From: Bacillota bacterium
GTDB lineage: Bacteria > Bacillota > Syntrophomonadia > Syntrophomonadales > Syntrophomonadaceae
NCBI GenBank assembly: GCA_017861475.1
Contig: JAGFXV010000002.1
Span: 1-20,826, forward strand
Direction of reading: 5' to 3'
DNA length: 20,826 bases
Below are positions 6,513 to 13,921 of the stretch, piece after piece. The first letter of the stretch is position 1, and every line of letters starts with the position of its first letter. The notes beneath the pieces were generated by a model, which made no database searches, was not told the DNA's origin, and was given only the letters and a program-made list of their open reading frames with translations. Both the position numbers and the translations under genes were made by a program.

Positions 6513-8123
6513 ATGAACGAAAGTTCTCAAAATAATGATGGTTTGGCAGGTTCAGTTGAACAAGCCATAGCAGTCATCGCCGAGGCGCCAGTGCCGGAAG
6601 TATCCATGCAAAAACAAGCAAAGAAAACCATTGAAGTAGATTTTAATGACGGTATATTCGCTCTGTTTGCATATATACTGGGATTCATTTTTGCACGCTG
6701 GGTGTTGTTTTCCTGGCAGGGCTGGGGAGTAACGGCATTTACCTTTGTTTATTGCGGTGCGGTCAGTATCTATCTACTGAAAAAAGGAGTGCATTTTACA
6801 CGAGCCGGTTGGTTTTGGCTGGCTGTGGTCATGCTCACAGGAGCAAGCTTTTCTCTTTGGACCAACAACGGTCTGGAACCCTGGAGGAGTCTGATGCTTT
6901 TCTGCAGTGCCGTCTACTGGATCATAAGCATCACCGGTCTAACGATACTCGGCCAAACCAGTAACTTGATCATATTGGACGGTTTTAACGCCATGATTGT
7001 GATTCCTTTTAGAAATTTCAGTTATCAATATAAAAGTCTGGCTTTTTTTAGAAAAAATGAACGAGCCAGGACTAGAAAAATTTATCCCATAATATTGGGC
7101 TTGTTTTTAACCTTTATCATATTTGCGATGGTATTACCTTTGTTGATGCAGGCAGACAGCGGCGGATTTTCCAAAATCACCAACGGGATCTTTAGCTATC
7201 TTAACGGGGTGAAAAAGGGGGTATGGGAAACTCTGCTTTATGCTATTCTCGCTATCCCCATAGGAGCTTATATATTTGGCCTGGTGACTGGGAGTGCCAA
7301 TAAGAGTGGCTGCGATCTGTTCAAAAAAGATAACACGCTAAAAACCATTTCCGCCTTGCGCGTGTTGCCTCCAGCTACCGTTTTTACCTTATTGGGAATG
7401 TTATGTGCTTTATATATAGTATTTGTCGGCAGCCAGCTCCCCTATTTCTTTTCCGCTTTTATTGGCGAACGACCGGAGGGTTGGCAGGTTTATTCCGAGT
7501 ATGCCCGCAGCGGCTTTTTTGAACTGTGCGGCATTGCTGCCATCAACTTGACTGTACTAATAGCAGCCAACATTATGGGCAAAAAACATTACCAGGAAAG
7601 TACGGCACTGAAAATTCTCAACGCTTTGCTGGCCGTTTTAACGATCATACTCATTGCTACTGCTATGAGCAAAATGGTTATGTATATAGGAGCTTATGGA
7701 TTATCAATGCGAAGGTTGCTTCCCTGCGTATTCATGTTATTCATGGCAGTCATATGCGGTGGGGTGATTGCTCTGCAAAAATGGAAATTCTCCATCACGC
7801 GGCTGGCAGTCGGATTGGGGGTAGTCATGATGTGTACGCTTTGTCTGGCGGATCCGGATAGTTTTGTTGCCCGTTATAATGCTGAGCGTTATCTTGCCGG
7901 AACACTAACGAATTTTGATGTAGACATTTTATATCGCTCAGGATCGGCCGGAGTTGATTCTGCGTTAAAGGTCTATGATCAAACCGGTGATTCAGTTTTG
8001 CGGACCCAACTCAGAGAGTATATGCTTACTCAATACCAAAAGTCTTCACTAGCAGAGGGCCACTCTAAGGACAATTTGCAGAAAGCATGTGCCCGGCAAA
8101 AAATCAAAGAGAACATTCTGTAA
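6513..8123 (+). CDS. DUF4153/DUF4173-type multi-pass membrane protein
   Basis: This large membrane protein of 536 residues has a short polar N-terminus (about 45 residues) and then about ten or more hydrophobic helices, for example GIFALFAYILGFIFARWVLF, VVMLTGASFSLWTN and IYPIILGLFLTFIIFAMVLPLL. A central polar loop (RNFSYQYKSLAFFRKNERAR) and a helix run including LPYFFSAFIGERPEGWQVYSEYAR and MRRLLPCVFMLFMAVICGG resemble DUF4153/DUF4173 proteins. The last ~90 residues are soluble, with a short repeat-like helical tail. AAGGAGG lies eight bases before the ATG, and the gene follows the XRE gene by 19 bases, so it is the third gene of that operon. The biochemical role is unknown; the family often co-occurs with DUF2975/XRE pairs. 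No clear terminator follows. Confidence 0.8.
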   Translation: MNESSQNNDGLAGSVEQAIAVIAEAPVPEVSMQKQAKKTIEVDFNDGIFALFAYILGFIFARWVLFSWQGWGVTAFTFVYCGAVSIYLLKKGVHFTRAGWFWLAVVMLTGASFSLWTNNGLEPWRSLMLFCSAVYWIISITGLTILGQTSNLIILDGFNAMIVIPFRNFSYQYKSLAFFRKNERARTRKIYPIILGLFLTFIIFAMVLPLLMQADSGGFSKITNGIFSYLNGVKKGVWETLLYAILAIPIGAYIFGLVTGSANKSGCDLFKKDNTLKTISALRVLPPATVFTLLGMLCALYIVFVGSQLPYFFSAFIGERPEGWQVYSEYARSGFFELCGIAAINLTVLIAANIMGKKHYQESTALKILNALLAVLTIILIATAMSKMVMYIGAYGLSMRRLLPCVFMLFMAVICGGVIALQKWKFSITRLAVGLGVVMMCTLCLADPDSFVARYNAERYLAGTLTNFDVDILYRSGSAGVDSALKVYDQTGDSVLRTQLREYMLTQYQKSSLAEGHSKDNLQKACARQKIKENIL

Positions 8124-8200
8124 GAAAACAAGGATGAGGGACTGTTCCAAATTTTATTAAAGCATTAGTTTGTCTATCGCCGACATAAACCGTTATTAAT

Positions 8201-8213
8201 GTGACACATTGTT
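8201..8213 (-). promoter_or_regulatory. Operator motif shared with the abfD promoter region
   Basis: Read on the minus strand this is AACAATGTGTCAC, identical at 13 of 13 positions to the site at 13424-13436 upstream of the dehydratase operon. A weaker plus-strand copy, AACATAGTGTAAC (10 of 13), lies at 8246-8258 just before the gene. The placement over the -35 box suggests that the enhancer-binding protein represses its own gene. Confidence 0.7.
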
Positions 8214-8229
8214 GATTTTTATATATAAT
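8201..8229 (+). promoter_or_regulatory. Sigma-A promoter of the enhancer-binding protein gene
   Basis: GTGACA (8201-8206) and TATAAT (8224-8229) are separated by exactly 17 bases, giving 5/6 and 6/6 matches to consensus. Transcription would begin near 8236, about 36 bases before the gene start. The -35 box lies inside the 13-base operator motif (8201-8213), so regulator binding there should block RNA polymerase. Confidence 0.75.
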
Positions 8230-8271
8230 GTTTTTAAGATCAACGAACATAGTGTAACGAGGAATAGACAG

Positions 8272-10221
8272 ATGGATAATGCAGAAATGCGCAGAAGATG
8301 GCTGCAAATGCACAACAACCCTGATCTCAGGGATACACTAAGACCAGAAATCAAATACTCCTGGGAACGGAGTATTGATGCGGGGATAGACCCATACTTA
8401 AGAGAGAATGCTTACATCTGTACCCCAAGTGAACTTAATCAGGCACGCCTGGAATCGCAATATTTAATAAACATCAGCAATCCGGTCATGAAGGATCTGA
8501 ATGAATTCGTGGCCGGAACCGGTTTTGTGGTTGCGCTGGCCGATGCCAATTGTCGTTTGCTGGAAGTAATCGGAGATACCGAATCTCTGGCCTGGGCAAG
8601 ATCAGCCCATTTTATTGCCGGGTCCATGTGGACCGAGAATTTGGTTGGAACCAATGCGGGAGCATTATGCATGGATCTGGCCAAACCGATATCGGTTTTC
8701 GGCTATGAACATTTCTGTTTATTTTCACATGTATCCGCTTCGTCCAGTGCCCCAATCATTGACAACGGCAAGATTTGCGGCTGCCTTTCTCTGGCGGCTC
8801 CGTTTAATAAAGTCAGTAACCATACCTTGGGGATGGTCGTGGCTGCGGCCAAGAACATTATGTCGACCATGGTCCTGGTAAGGCTCAATCAATACCATAA
8901 AACTGTAATGGAATCCATGTCTGAAGGAGTATTGGTCCTGGACTCCAACGGTGATATCACTATTATGAACGATTGTTGTGCGCAAATTCTTCAACTGCCT
9001 GGCCAAAACCTGGTGGGCAGTAATATTTATGATGTATTGGGCAACAATCCTGAAAATCATTACTTTATCAATAAAGTTACCCAAGGGCGTACCCTGATCG
9101 ATGAAAATTTCAAACTGATCACCAAAGATAACAACTCACTTAATTGCATTGTAAACTGCAATCCGTTGAACAATCCAGATATTCCCGAGGGTGGTACGGT
9201 CGTAATTATAAAAGAAAGCCAGCGCATTAACCGTCTGGTTAAAAAGTGGATCGGAGACGGAGCCAAACTGACCTTTAAAGATGTAATCGGGGAAGATCCC
9301 AAATTGTTACATGTAATCAAAACAGCCCGAGCAGCAGCTTCATCCACGTCCAACGTTGTACTCCTGGGCGAAAGCGGCACCGGGAAAGATGTGATCGCCC
9401 AGGCAATGCACAATGCCAGTACTAGAAAGGATCACCCTTATGTGGCCATCAATTGCGCTGCCCTGCCCCGTGACCTGATTGCCAGCGAGCTTTTTGGTTA
9501 TGATGAAGGTGCTTTTACGGGGGCAAGAAAAGGCGGTAATATAGGCAAATTTGAGTTGGCTGACCAGGGAACCATATTTTTGGACGAAATTGGTGATATC
9601 CCCTTGGAATTGCAGGCTTCCTTGCTGCGTGTACTGGAAGAAAAAGCAGTTGTACGTCTGGGGGGGACCAAACTTATCCCGATCGATGTACGTATCATCG
9701 CTGCAACCAACAAGGATTTGATCAATGAGATCAACCGCCATCGATTCAGACGTGATTTATATTACCGGCTGTCTGTCATCAGGATGACAATCCCTCCTCT
9801 GCGGGAGAGATCCAACGATATTATTTTATTGGCGGAGAAATTTATCGAGAAATATTGCCGGAGATTTGGCAAACCTCCCATAACATTGCCACCGGACGTA
9901 TGTGCGGCATTTTTAAAATACAACTGGCCGGGAAATGTCAGGGAATTGCAAAACCTAATAGAAGGTGCTGTCCAGCTCGCGCCCGGGGACAAGATCACTT
10001 ATGATCAAATCGCAGAATACCTGGTGAATGAGGAGTATGAAGCACAACCCTTTGTAACAGAGTCATCCCAACCGGATTCTGATACTGTTTCAAGTCTGGA
10101 AAAACAAATGTTGCTTGATTATTTGGTGAAATATCAATATAACAAAAGCGCTGTGGCCAAGGCGATGGGGATCTCCAGAAACACTTTGTATCGTCATTTG
10201 AATGAGCATAATTTATTATAA
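8272..10221 (+). CDS. Sigma-54-dependent enhancer-binding protein (AcoR-like: GAF-PAS-AAA+-Fis)
   Basis: This transcriptional activator of sigma-54 promoters has about 649 residues. The N-terminus (SWERSIDAGIDP) and a GAF-like sensor region (about residues 50-205) resemble AcoR-type proteins. A PAS domain follows (around MESMSEGVLVLDSNGDITIM). The AAA+ domain has Walker A GESGTGKD (366-373), the sigma-54-contacting GAFTGA loop (413-418) and Walker B IFLDE (D438, E439). The last ~30 residues are a Fis-type helix-turn-helix (NKSAVAKAMGISRNTLYRHL). I choose the ATG at 8272 because AACGAGG sits nine bases upstream; an in-frame TTG at 8209 lies before the predicted transcription start. There is no response-regulator receiver domain, so it probably senses a small molecule directly. 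The shared operator motif makes the neighbouring 4-hydroxybutyrate operon its likely target. Confidence 0.95.
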   Translation: MDNAEMRRRWLQMHNNPDLRDTLRPEIKYSWERSIDAGIDPYLRENAYICTPSELNQARLESQYLINISNPVMKDLNEFVAGTGFVVALADANCRLLEVIGDTESLAWARSAHFIAGSMWTENLVGTNAGALCMDLAKPISVFGYEHFCLFSHVSASSSAPIIDNGKICGCLSLAAPFNKVSNHTLGMVVAAAKNIMSTMVLVRLNQYHKTVMESMSEGVLVLDSNGDITIMNDCCAQILQLPGQNLVGSNIYDVLGNNPENHYFINKVTQGRTLIDENFKLITKDNNSLNCIVNCNPLNNPDIPEGGTVVIIKESQRINRLVKKWIGDGAKLTFKDVIGEDPKLLHVIKTARAAASSTSNVVLLGESGTGKDVIAQAMHNASTRKDHPYVAINCAALPRDLIASELFGYDEGAFTGARKGGNIGKFELADQGTIFLDEIGDIPLELQASLLRVLEEKAVVRLGGTKLIPIDVRIIAATNKDLINEINRHRFRRDLYYRLSVIRMTIPPLRERSNDIILLAEKFIEKYCRRFGKPPITLPPDVCAAFLKYNWPGNVRELQNLIEGAVQLAPGDKITYDQIAEYLVNEEYEAQPFVTESSQPDSDTVSSLEKQMLLDYLVKYQYNKSAVAKAMGISRNTLYRHLNEHNLL

Positions 10222-10270
10222 AAAAAGCAGCCGGGCCGACGGAAGAAAGGCTTTCCGTTAGCCCGGTATT
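10220..10270. terminator. Terminator between convergent operons
   Basis: CCGGGC (10231-10236) pairs with GCCCGG (10261-10266), and inside it ACGGAA (10239-10244) pairs with TTCCGT (10253-10258). On the minus strand the stem is followed, after four bases, by a run of seven T (the A-run at 10220-10226), so it should stop transcripts from the CoA-transferase operon. On the plus strand only TATTTAAT follows, so it would act more weakly for the enhancer-binding protein gene, whose stop codon abuts it. Confidence 0.8.
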
Positions 10271-10322
10271 TAATCAATCCGGCAAATGTTTCATTGCTGA
10301 ATTGATCTCATAAATGCACTAC

Positions 10323-10353
10323 GCGACCGGGGGCTGGTGAAGGACCCGGTCGC
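10323..10353. repeat. Perfect 9-bp inverted repeat after the CoA-transferase gene
   Basis: GCGACCGGG (10323-10331) pairs with CCCGGTCGC (10345-10353) across a 13-base loop, 13 bases beyond the stop of the CoA-transferase gene. There is no U-run on either strand. It may stabilise the 3' end of the transcript or assist the terminator further along. Confidence 0.55.
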
Positions 10354-10366
10354 CGGCATTAACAAG

Positions 10367-11746
10367 CTACTCTATTTTATTGGTACGCCGCCAGATCTTT
10401 CTTTTTTGTGCTTCCTTGATCAAGTCATCACGGAAATCAGGATGAGCCAGGGATATGATTTTTTCTGCACGCAACCAGGAAGGTGCAGTTTTCACAGATT
10501 CACACCCGTATTCGGTTACGATATAATTGACCATTTGGCGGGGGACGGTGACGATGGTTGAATCCTCAAAGGAAGCAACGATTCTGGATATCACGGTCCC
10601 ATCCTTTTTAGTATGGGTGGAAGGCAGACAGATGAAACTACGTCCGCCATTGGACCAGAAGGATCCAATCACGAAATCTGACATTCCTCCGTTGCCTGAT
10701 ATTTGCCTGTAGCCGGAGCTTTCAGCGTTTACCTGGTTGTAAAGGTCGACCTGGAGTGCCTGATTGATTGAAATCATATTATCAATTGACGAAACTACCT
10801 TGGGATGATTTACAGTGCCCACACTGCAGGAAGCAAGGCCGTGATTATGGTCGATCCAATCATACAGTTTTTTTCCGCCCAGCGCGAATGTGTAATTGAT
10901 TTTGCCGGGATCAATATTTTTCCTAATACCGGTCATCTTTCCGGATTCCCATAATTCCTGATAGGAGTCCACCAACATCTCCGTCCAGCCGCCCAGATCT
11001 TTCAGATCTGTATCGCAGATCATTTTTCCCAGGATGTTGGGCATGGCACCGATACCTAACTGGATACATTGCCCATCCCGCAAGTGTTCCAGAACATTGG
11101 CCGCGATTTTACGATCCACATCCGTCGGTTCAACGGTCGGCAGCTCGGCAAGAGGAGTGTTTTCTCCTTCTATGACAAAGGTTACTTCGGAGATATGAAT
11201 TTTCTCGGAATTTCCGCCCAGGGCACAGGGAATGTTATGGTTGACTTCCACAAAAATGTGCTCTGCTTTGGTTGCCATTGTATAAGAAGCGGAATTATGG
11301 ACGCCCCAGTTGAAATATCCGTCCTTGTCCATCGGGGCAACTTGTATCATGTAGAACTGGCGTAAAGAAGTACCCAGTTTTTTTGGATCCCTTACGCCTT
11401 CCAGCATGTGCTGTTCACATTCCCCAAAGATGGCCGGCTGATAAAAAACGTTTCCGCATCTCTCCTGCAAAATACGGCTGAGGGCACTAAAATGCTGATC
11501 ATTATAAGTGAAAGTCTCGCCCATCGGATCTTTCAGGACTACTTCCGGTACAGGAGGCACGCTTACTGCAGCCATGATATTAATGTCACGCAGTTCATCC
11601 TTGCGTGCCGCCAGTGCCTTGTCAAGGGCGACCGGTTTCCCGTTAAACATCCCCCAATCAATCCAGTCCCCGGATTTGACCAACTTTACTGCTTCCTCAG
11701 CAGTGCGGAGTTTCTCCTGGTACATTTTTTGAAAATCTCTGGCCAT
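10367..11746 (-). CDS. abfT: Acetyl-CoA:4-hydroxybutyrate / butyrate-type CoA-transferase
   Basis: This enzyme probably moves CoA from acetyl-CoA to 4-hydroxybutyrate, making the substrate of the dehydratase encoded just upstream. It has 459 residues and belongs to the acetyl-CoA hydrolase/transferase family (Cat2, AbfT, butyryl-CoA:acetate CoA-transferase). Visible family marks are GIGAMPN (231-237), TEMLVDSY with the expected catalytic glutamate at residue 256, and NAESSGYRQISGNGG with GGRSFICLPST towards the C-terminus. The residue two before the catalytic Glu is Trp (GGWTEM) where relatives usually have His. The start at 11746 is supported by AAAGGGG seven bases upstream; a longer frame to 11800 has no good site. 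It follows the dehydratase gene by 73 bases, so the two are almost certainly co-transcribed. Crotonate or butyrate as an alternative acceptor cannot be excluded. Confidence 0.88.
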   Translation of the reverse strand: MARDFQKMYQEKLRTAEEAVKLVKSGDWIDWGMFNGKPVALDKALAARKDELRDINIMAAVSVPPVPEVVLKDPMGETFTYNDQHFSALSRILQERCGNVFYQPAIFGECEQHMLEGVRDPKKLGTSLRQFYMIQVAPMDKDGYFNWGVHNSASYTMATKAEHIFVEVNHNIPCALGGNSEKIHISEVTFVIEGENTPLAELPTVEPTDVDRKIAANVLEHLRDGQCIQLGIGAMPNILGKMICDTDLKDLGGWTEMLVDSYQELWESGKMTGIRKNIDPGKINYTFALGGKKLYDWIDHNHGLASCSVGTVNHPKVVSSIDNMISINQALQVDLYNQVNAESSGYRQISGNGGMSDFVIGSFWSNGGRSFICLPSTHTKKDGTVISRIVASFEDSTIVTVPRQMVNYIVTEYGCESVKTAPSWLRAEKIISLAHPDFRDDLIKEAQKRKIWRRTNKIE

Positions 11747-11819
11747 AAAATATCCCCTTTCCAAAACATAATTTATAGTAATGAAATTAATCCCTGCCAC
11801 TTTTTAAACTGATCTAATT

Positions 11820-13253
11820 TTAATCCCCATTGATTCCTGCCAAATATTTAGCGAGTTTCTTTTTGCCCTGAAGATCATAGCTGCCCAAGATCGCAATATC
11901 TTCCATTATGGGAGATCCGCCTCCGTGTACACCGGCTATCAAAATAGCTGCACCAAATTCACCGGTTAGAATATCACTGGCAAGATGGTAAGCGCGATAA
12001 TGATTCTCTTCCGGGATATCTACACGGCGTTTGGTATATTTGCGTACAAAATCTCCAATATCCGGATTGTTGTATTCAGGGGTCAGCGGCAGAGTTGCAG
12101 GCAGTCCACCAGCAATATCGCAGAGGTGTTCATATTCATGATACATGTTGTGGCCTGCATGGCGTCTGCCAACGTTGGCATAAATAACATTGGGAACCTG
12201 GGTGCCGGAAGGAGCCTTGCTGGATGTTACACTGGAGGCAATGCCAGCGGCATAAACCAGCTCAGCAACACTGATCATATCTGCCAGAACATCTTTGGTA
12301 TGGTCCATTTTATCCGTGCCATTGTATTCAGCAATTAATGCGGTCGTTCCAGTAATAACATCACCGACACCGGGTTTGCAGCCGCAATAACTATGTCTGT
12401 GGTACAGCGCAAACATTAATGCCAACTGGCCGCCCATATCTGTTTCTCCATTCAGAAAGATTCTTTCATTTGGGACAAATACTCTGTCAAATACGGTCAT
12501 GCTTTCAATATCACCCAATTCCGTATAAGGAGCTTTCATATTTTCTTCTCTTTCTATGGAGAAAGCCTGCCGGGAAATCAAATATACACCTTCTGTGTCA
12601 GCCGGTATGGCAAAAGCAATCGCATAATCGGTTTCATTTTTACCCAGTGCTCTGGTGGGGAAAGCGATCAGTTCATCAGCATAGGGAGCCATGGTATTGT
12701 GTAATTTGGCACCGGATACGACAACGCCGTCTTCTCTTCTCTCGACAACATGCAGATACATATCCGGATCTTCCTGTTCAGCGGGACGTTTTCTGCGATC
12801 GCCTTTGGAGTCGGTTTGGGAAGCAGCACAAATCAAATCATTCTCCTGAAAATAATCGAGATACTTCAGCCATCTTTCATGATAGTCAGTGCCATATTTC
12901 AGATCACAATTTTTGGTGATGACGGACAAGCCGTTCATGGAATCAGCACCCATGCAACGTTGAATACACCCGCCCATCAGGTTGCAAAGCTTTCTGGTCA
13001 TCTCCTGTTTCAAGAGCAAATCTTCAGGGGATTGATGAATATGATTGAAACGATTGATAGGCTTGCCAGATCTATGAGAAGTGGCAGTTAACCATTTGCT
13101 GAACTCGGGATCATTGGCTTTGTCAAAAGTCAATTGGATCGCATTACTCGCATGTATAATTTTGGGATGATCACGGCCAACACACTTTCCATCAATATAA
13201 ATGTTGGGTCTCATTTTTGATAATTTGTCCAGATATTCCTTCGAAGTTCGCAT
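11820..13253 (-). CDS. abfD: 4-hydroxybutyryl-CoA dehydratase / vinylacetyl-CoA isomerase
   Basis: This enzyme catalyses the oxygen-sensitive radical dehydration of 4-hydroxybutyryl-CoA to crotonyl-CoA using FAD and a [4Fe-4S] cluster, as in GABA and succinate fermentation. It has 477 residues. The cluster ligands known from the Clostridium aminobutyricum enzyme (C99, C103, H292, C299) have clear counterparts: GGCIQRC gives C96 and C100 (same spacing of four), and YHRHSYCGC gives H285 and C292 (same spacing of seven). Other typical stretches are VVVSGAKLHNTMAPYADE and GGLPATLP. I choose the ATG at 13253 because AGGAGG lies exactly six bases upstream; a TTG at 13277 sits beyond that site. It is the first gene of a two-gene operon with the CoA-transferase, behind a sigma-54-type promoter. 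Vinylacetyl-CoA isomerase activity is usual for the family. Confidence 0.95.
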   Translation of the reverse strand: MRTSKEYLDKLSKMRPNIYIDGKCVGRDHPKIIHASNAIQLTFDKANDPEFSKWLTATSHRSGKPINRFNHIHQSPEDLLLKQEMTRKLCNLMGGCIQRCMGADSMNGLSVITKNCDLKYGTDYHERWLKYLDYFQENDLICAASQTDSKGDRRKRPAEQEDPDMYLHVVERREDGVVVSGAKLHNTMAPYADELIAFPTRALGKNETDYAIAFAIPADTEGVYLISRQAFSIEREENMKAPYTELGDIESMTVFDRVFVPNERIFLNGETDMGGQLALMFALYHRHSYCGCKPGVGDVITGTTALIAEYNGTDKMDHTKDVLADMISVAELVYAAGIASSVTSSKAPSGTQVPNVIYANVGRRHAGHNMYHEYEHLCDIAGGLPATLPLTPEYNNPDIGDFVRKYTKRRVDIPEENHYRAYHLASDILTGEFGAAILIAGVHGGGSPIMEDIAILGSYDLQGKKKLAKYLAGINGD

Positions 13254-13327
13254 TTTATACCTCCTATTTTTCTGCAACTGATTTTATATCCCGTACTCTT
13301 AACTGAGCTAAGATAATTATTAAATTT

Positions 13328-13343
13328 AGCAAAAATCATACCA
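13328..13343 (-). promoter_or_regulatory. Sigma-54 (-24/-12) promoter of the abfD-CoA-transferase operon
   Basis: The minus strand reads TGGTATGATTTTTGCT, with the invariant GG and GC dinucleotides separated by the required 10 bases and a close fit to the TGGCACG-N4-TTGCT consensus. Transcription would begin near 13317, leaving about a 60-base leader before the ATG at 13253. The presence of a sigma-54 activator gene nearby supports it. Confidence 0.82.
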
Positions 13344-13423
13344 GTAGCTTTACGGATATTTACAGATGTCTGTTTATTCAGGATTAATTGGATGTTTAGC
13401 TATTTGTTTTAAATTTAAAAGCA

Positions 13424-13436
13424 AACAATGTGTCAC
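13424..13436 (+). promoter_or_regulatory. Putative enhancer-binding protein site (copy 1)
   Basis: AACAATGTGTCAC matches the operator over the activator gene's -35 box at every position (in reverse orientation there). It lies about 85 bases upstream of the -24 element of the abfD promoter, a typical distance for an upstream activating sequence. Confidence 0.7.
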
Positions 13437-13456
13437 GTTTTATCCGCGTAATATTG

Positions 13457-13490
13457 AACAAAGTGTCATAATTTTTAATGACACTTTGTT
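13457..13490. promoter_or_regulatory. Perfect inverted-repeat activator site (copies 2 and 3)
   Basis: AACAAAGTGTCAT (13457-13469) and its exact reverse complement ATGACACTTTGTT (13478-13490) flank an 8-base AT spacer. Each arm differs from the 13424 site at two positions. The arm centres are 21 bases apart, two helical turns, as expected for dimers of a Fis-type enhancer-binding protein. It lies about 115-150 bases upstream of the -24 element. Confidence 0.75.
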
Positions 13491-13539
13491 ATATTGTTTA
13501 AATTACGAGAAAGGAAAGGGGAGCGGGTTAAATAAATAT

Positions 13540-13583
13540 GGCCACTCAGGATGTCAATTATCACAGTACATCATTGAGTGGCC
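13540..13583. repeat. Long two-part hairpin between regulatory regions
   Basis: GGCCACTCA (13540-13548) pairs perfectly with TGAGTGGCC (13575-13583). Inside it, GATGT (13550-13554) pairs with ACATC (13568-13572) across a 13-base loop. No T-run follows on either strand. It could be a structured remnant, a dispersed palindromic element or a protein site, and it separates the abfD control region from the purine promoter. Confidence 0.5.
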
Positions 13584-13759
13584 AATATAAATACAACATC
13601 TCCGCCAGATGTTTGATAGATTCTGAGAGAACATACAAAATAAAAATATCAATGCCATTTTATATTTATTGTTAAATCACTTATTTATTTATACACGATA
13701 AGTCAGCATCTATATCATCTTATCATCCGAAAGCCGTTTAGCGGTTGCTCCTCTTTAAG

Positions 13760-13788
13760 TTGACACCCTGTAAAAGCTCTGTTAATAT
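13760..13788 (+). promoter_or_regulatory. Sigma-A promoter of the purine operon
   Basis: TTGACA (13760-13765) is a perfect -35 box, and TAATAT (13783-13788) follows after exactly 17 bases as the -10 box. The transcript would start near 13795, about 20 bases before the riboswitch aptamer. This leaves no room for a second aptamer in tandem. Confidence 0.85.
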
Positions 13789-13817
13789 CAATCTATATGG
13801 ACATAATAACCATATAA

Positions 13818-13921
13818 ACACGAAAGTGTGTCTAGGGTTCCGCACGCAAAACCGTGGCCAGGTCCAAGTGACACAGGTGCTATGGCACTACACCGTATAG
13901 GGATAAAAGCCCAGGCGGACA
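13818..13921 (+). ncRNA. ykkC-family riboswitch, PRPP type (subtype 2b) by context
   Basis: The leader contains the ykkC-family core: CTAGGGTTCCG (13832-13842), a P2 hairpin with CACG and CGTG arms, then CAGGTCCAAGTGAC (13859-13872) in place of the guanidine-type GGTCCGAGAG. A P3-like arm and GGGATAAAAGCCC (13901-13912) follow. P1 can form from TGTC with GGG (13829-13837) and CCC with GACA (13910-13921). A small GAAA-tetraloop hairpin (ACAC/GTGT, 13818-13829) precedes it. Within this family subtype 1 binds guanidine, 2a ppGpp and 2b PRPP. The position before purE, whose pathway starts from PRPP, points to 2b. The family call is firm; the ligand is inferred from gene context. Confidence 0.88.

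Noticed and set aside
8209..8271. Extension of the enhancer-binding protein to a TTG at 8209
   Set aside because: That codon lies before the predicted transcription start near 8236 and within the operator, while the ATG at 8272 has a well-spaced ribosome binding site.
11408..11812. A 134-codon plus-strand frame opposite the CoA-transferase gene
   Set aside because: It is antisense to a well-supported enzyme gene, has no domain resemblance and no ribosome binding site.
13457..13490. The 13-bp inverted repeat as an intrinsic terminator
   Set aside because: The stem is AT-rich with no T-run after either arm and no gene ends here. Each arm matches the operator motif at the activator promoter.
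13366..13590. A 74-codon plus-strand frame between abfD and purE
   Set aside because: It runs through the activator sites and the long hairpin and has an unlikely residue composition. The regulatory signals explain the sequence better.
13740..13818. A guanine-type purine riboswitch ahead of the PRPP-type aptamer
   Set aside because: The space is filled by the sigma-A promoter, and none of the conserved purine-aptamer core is visible.
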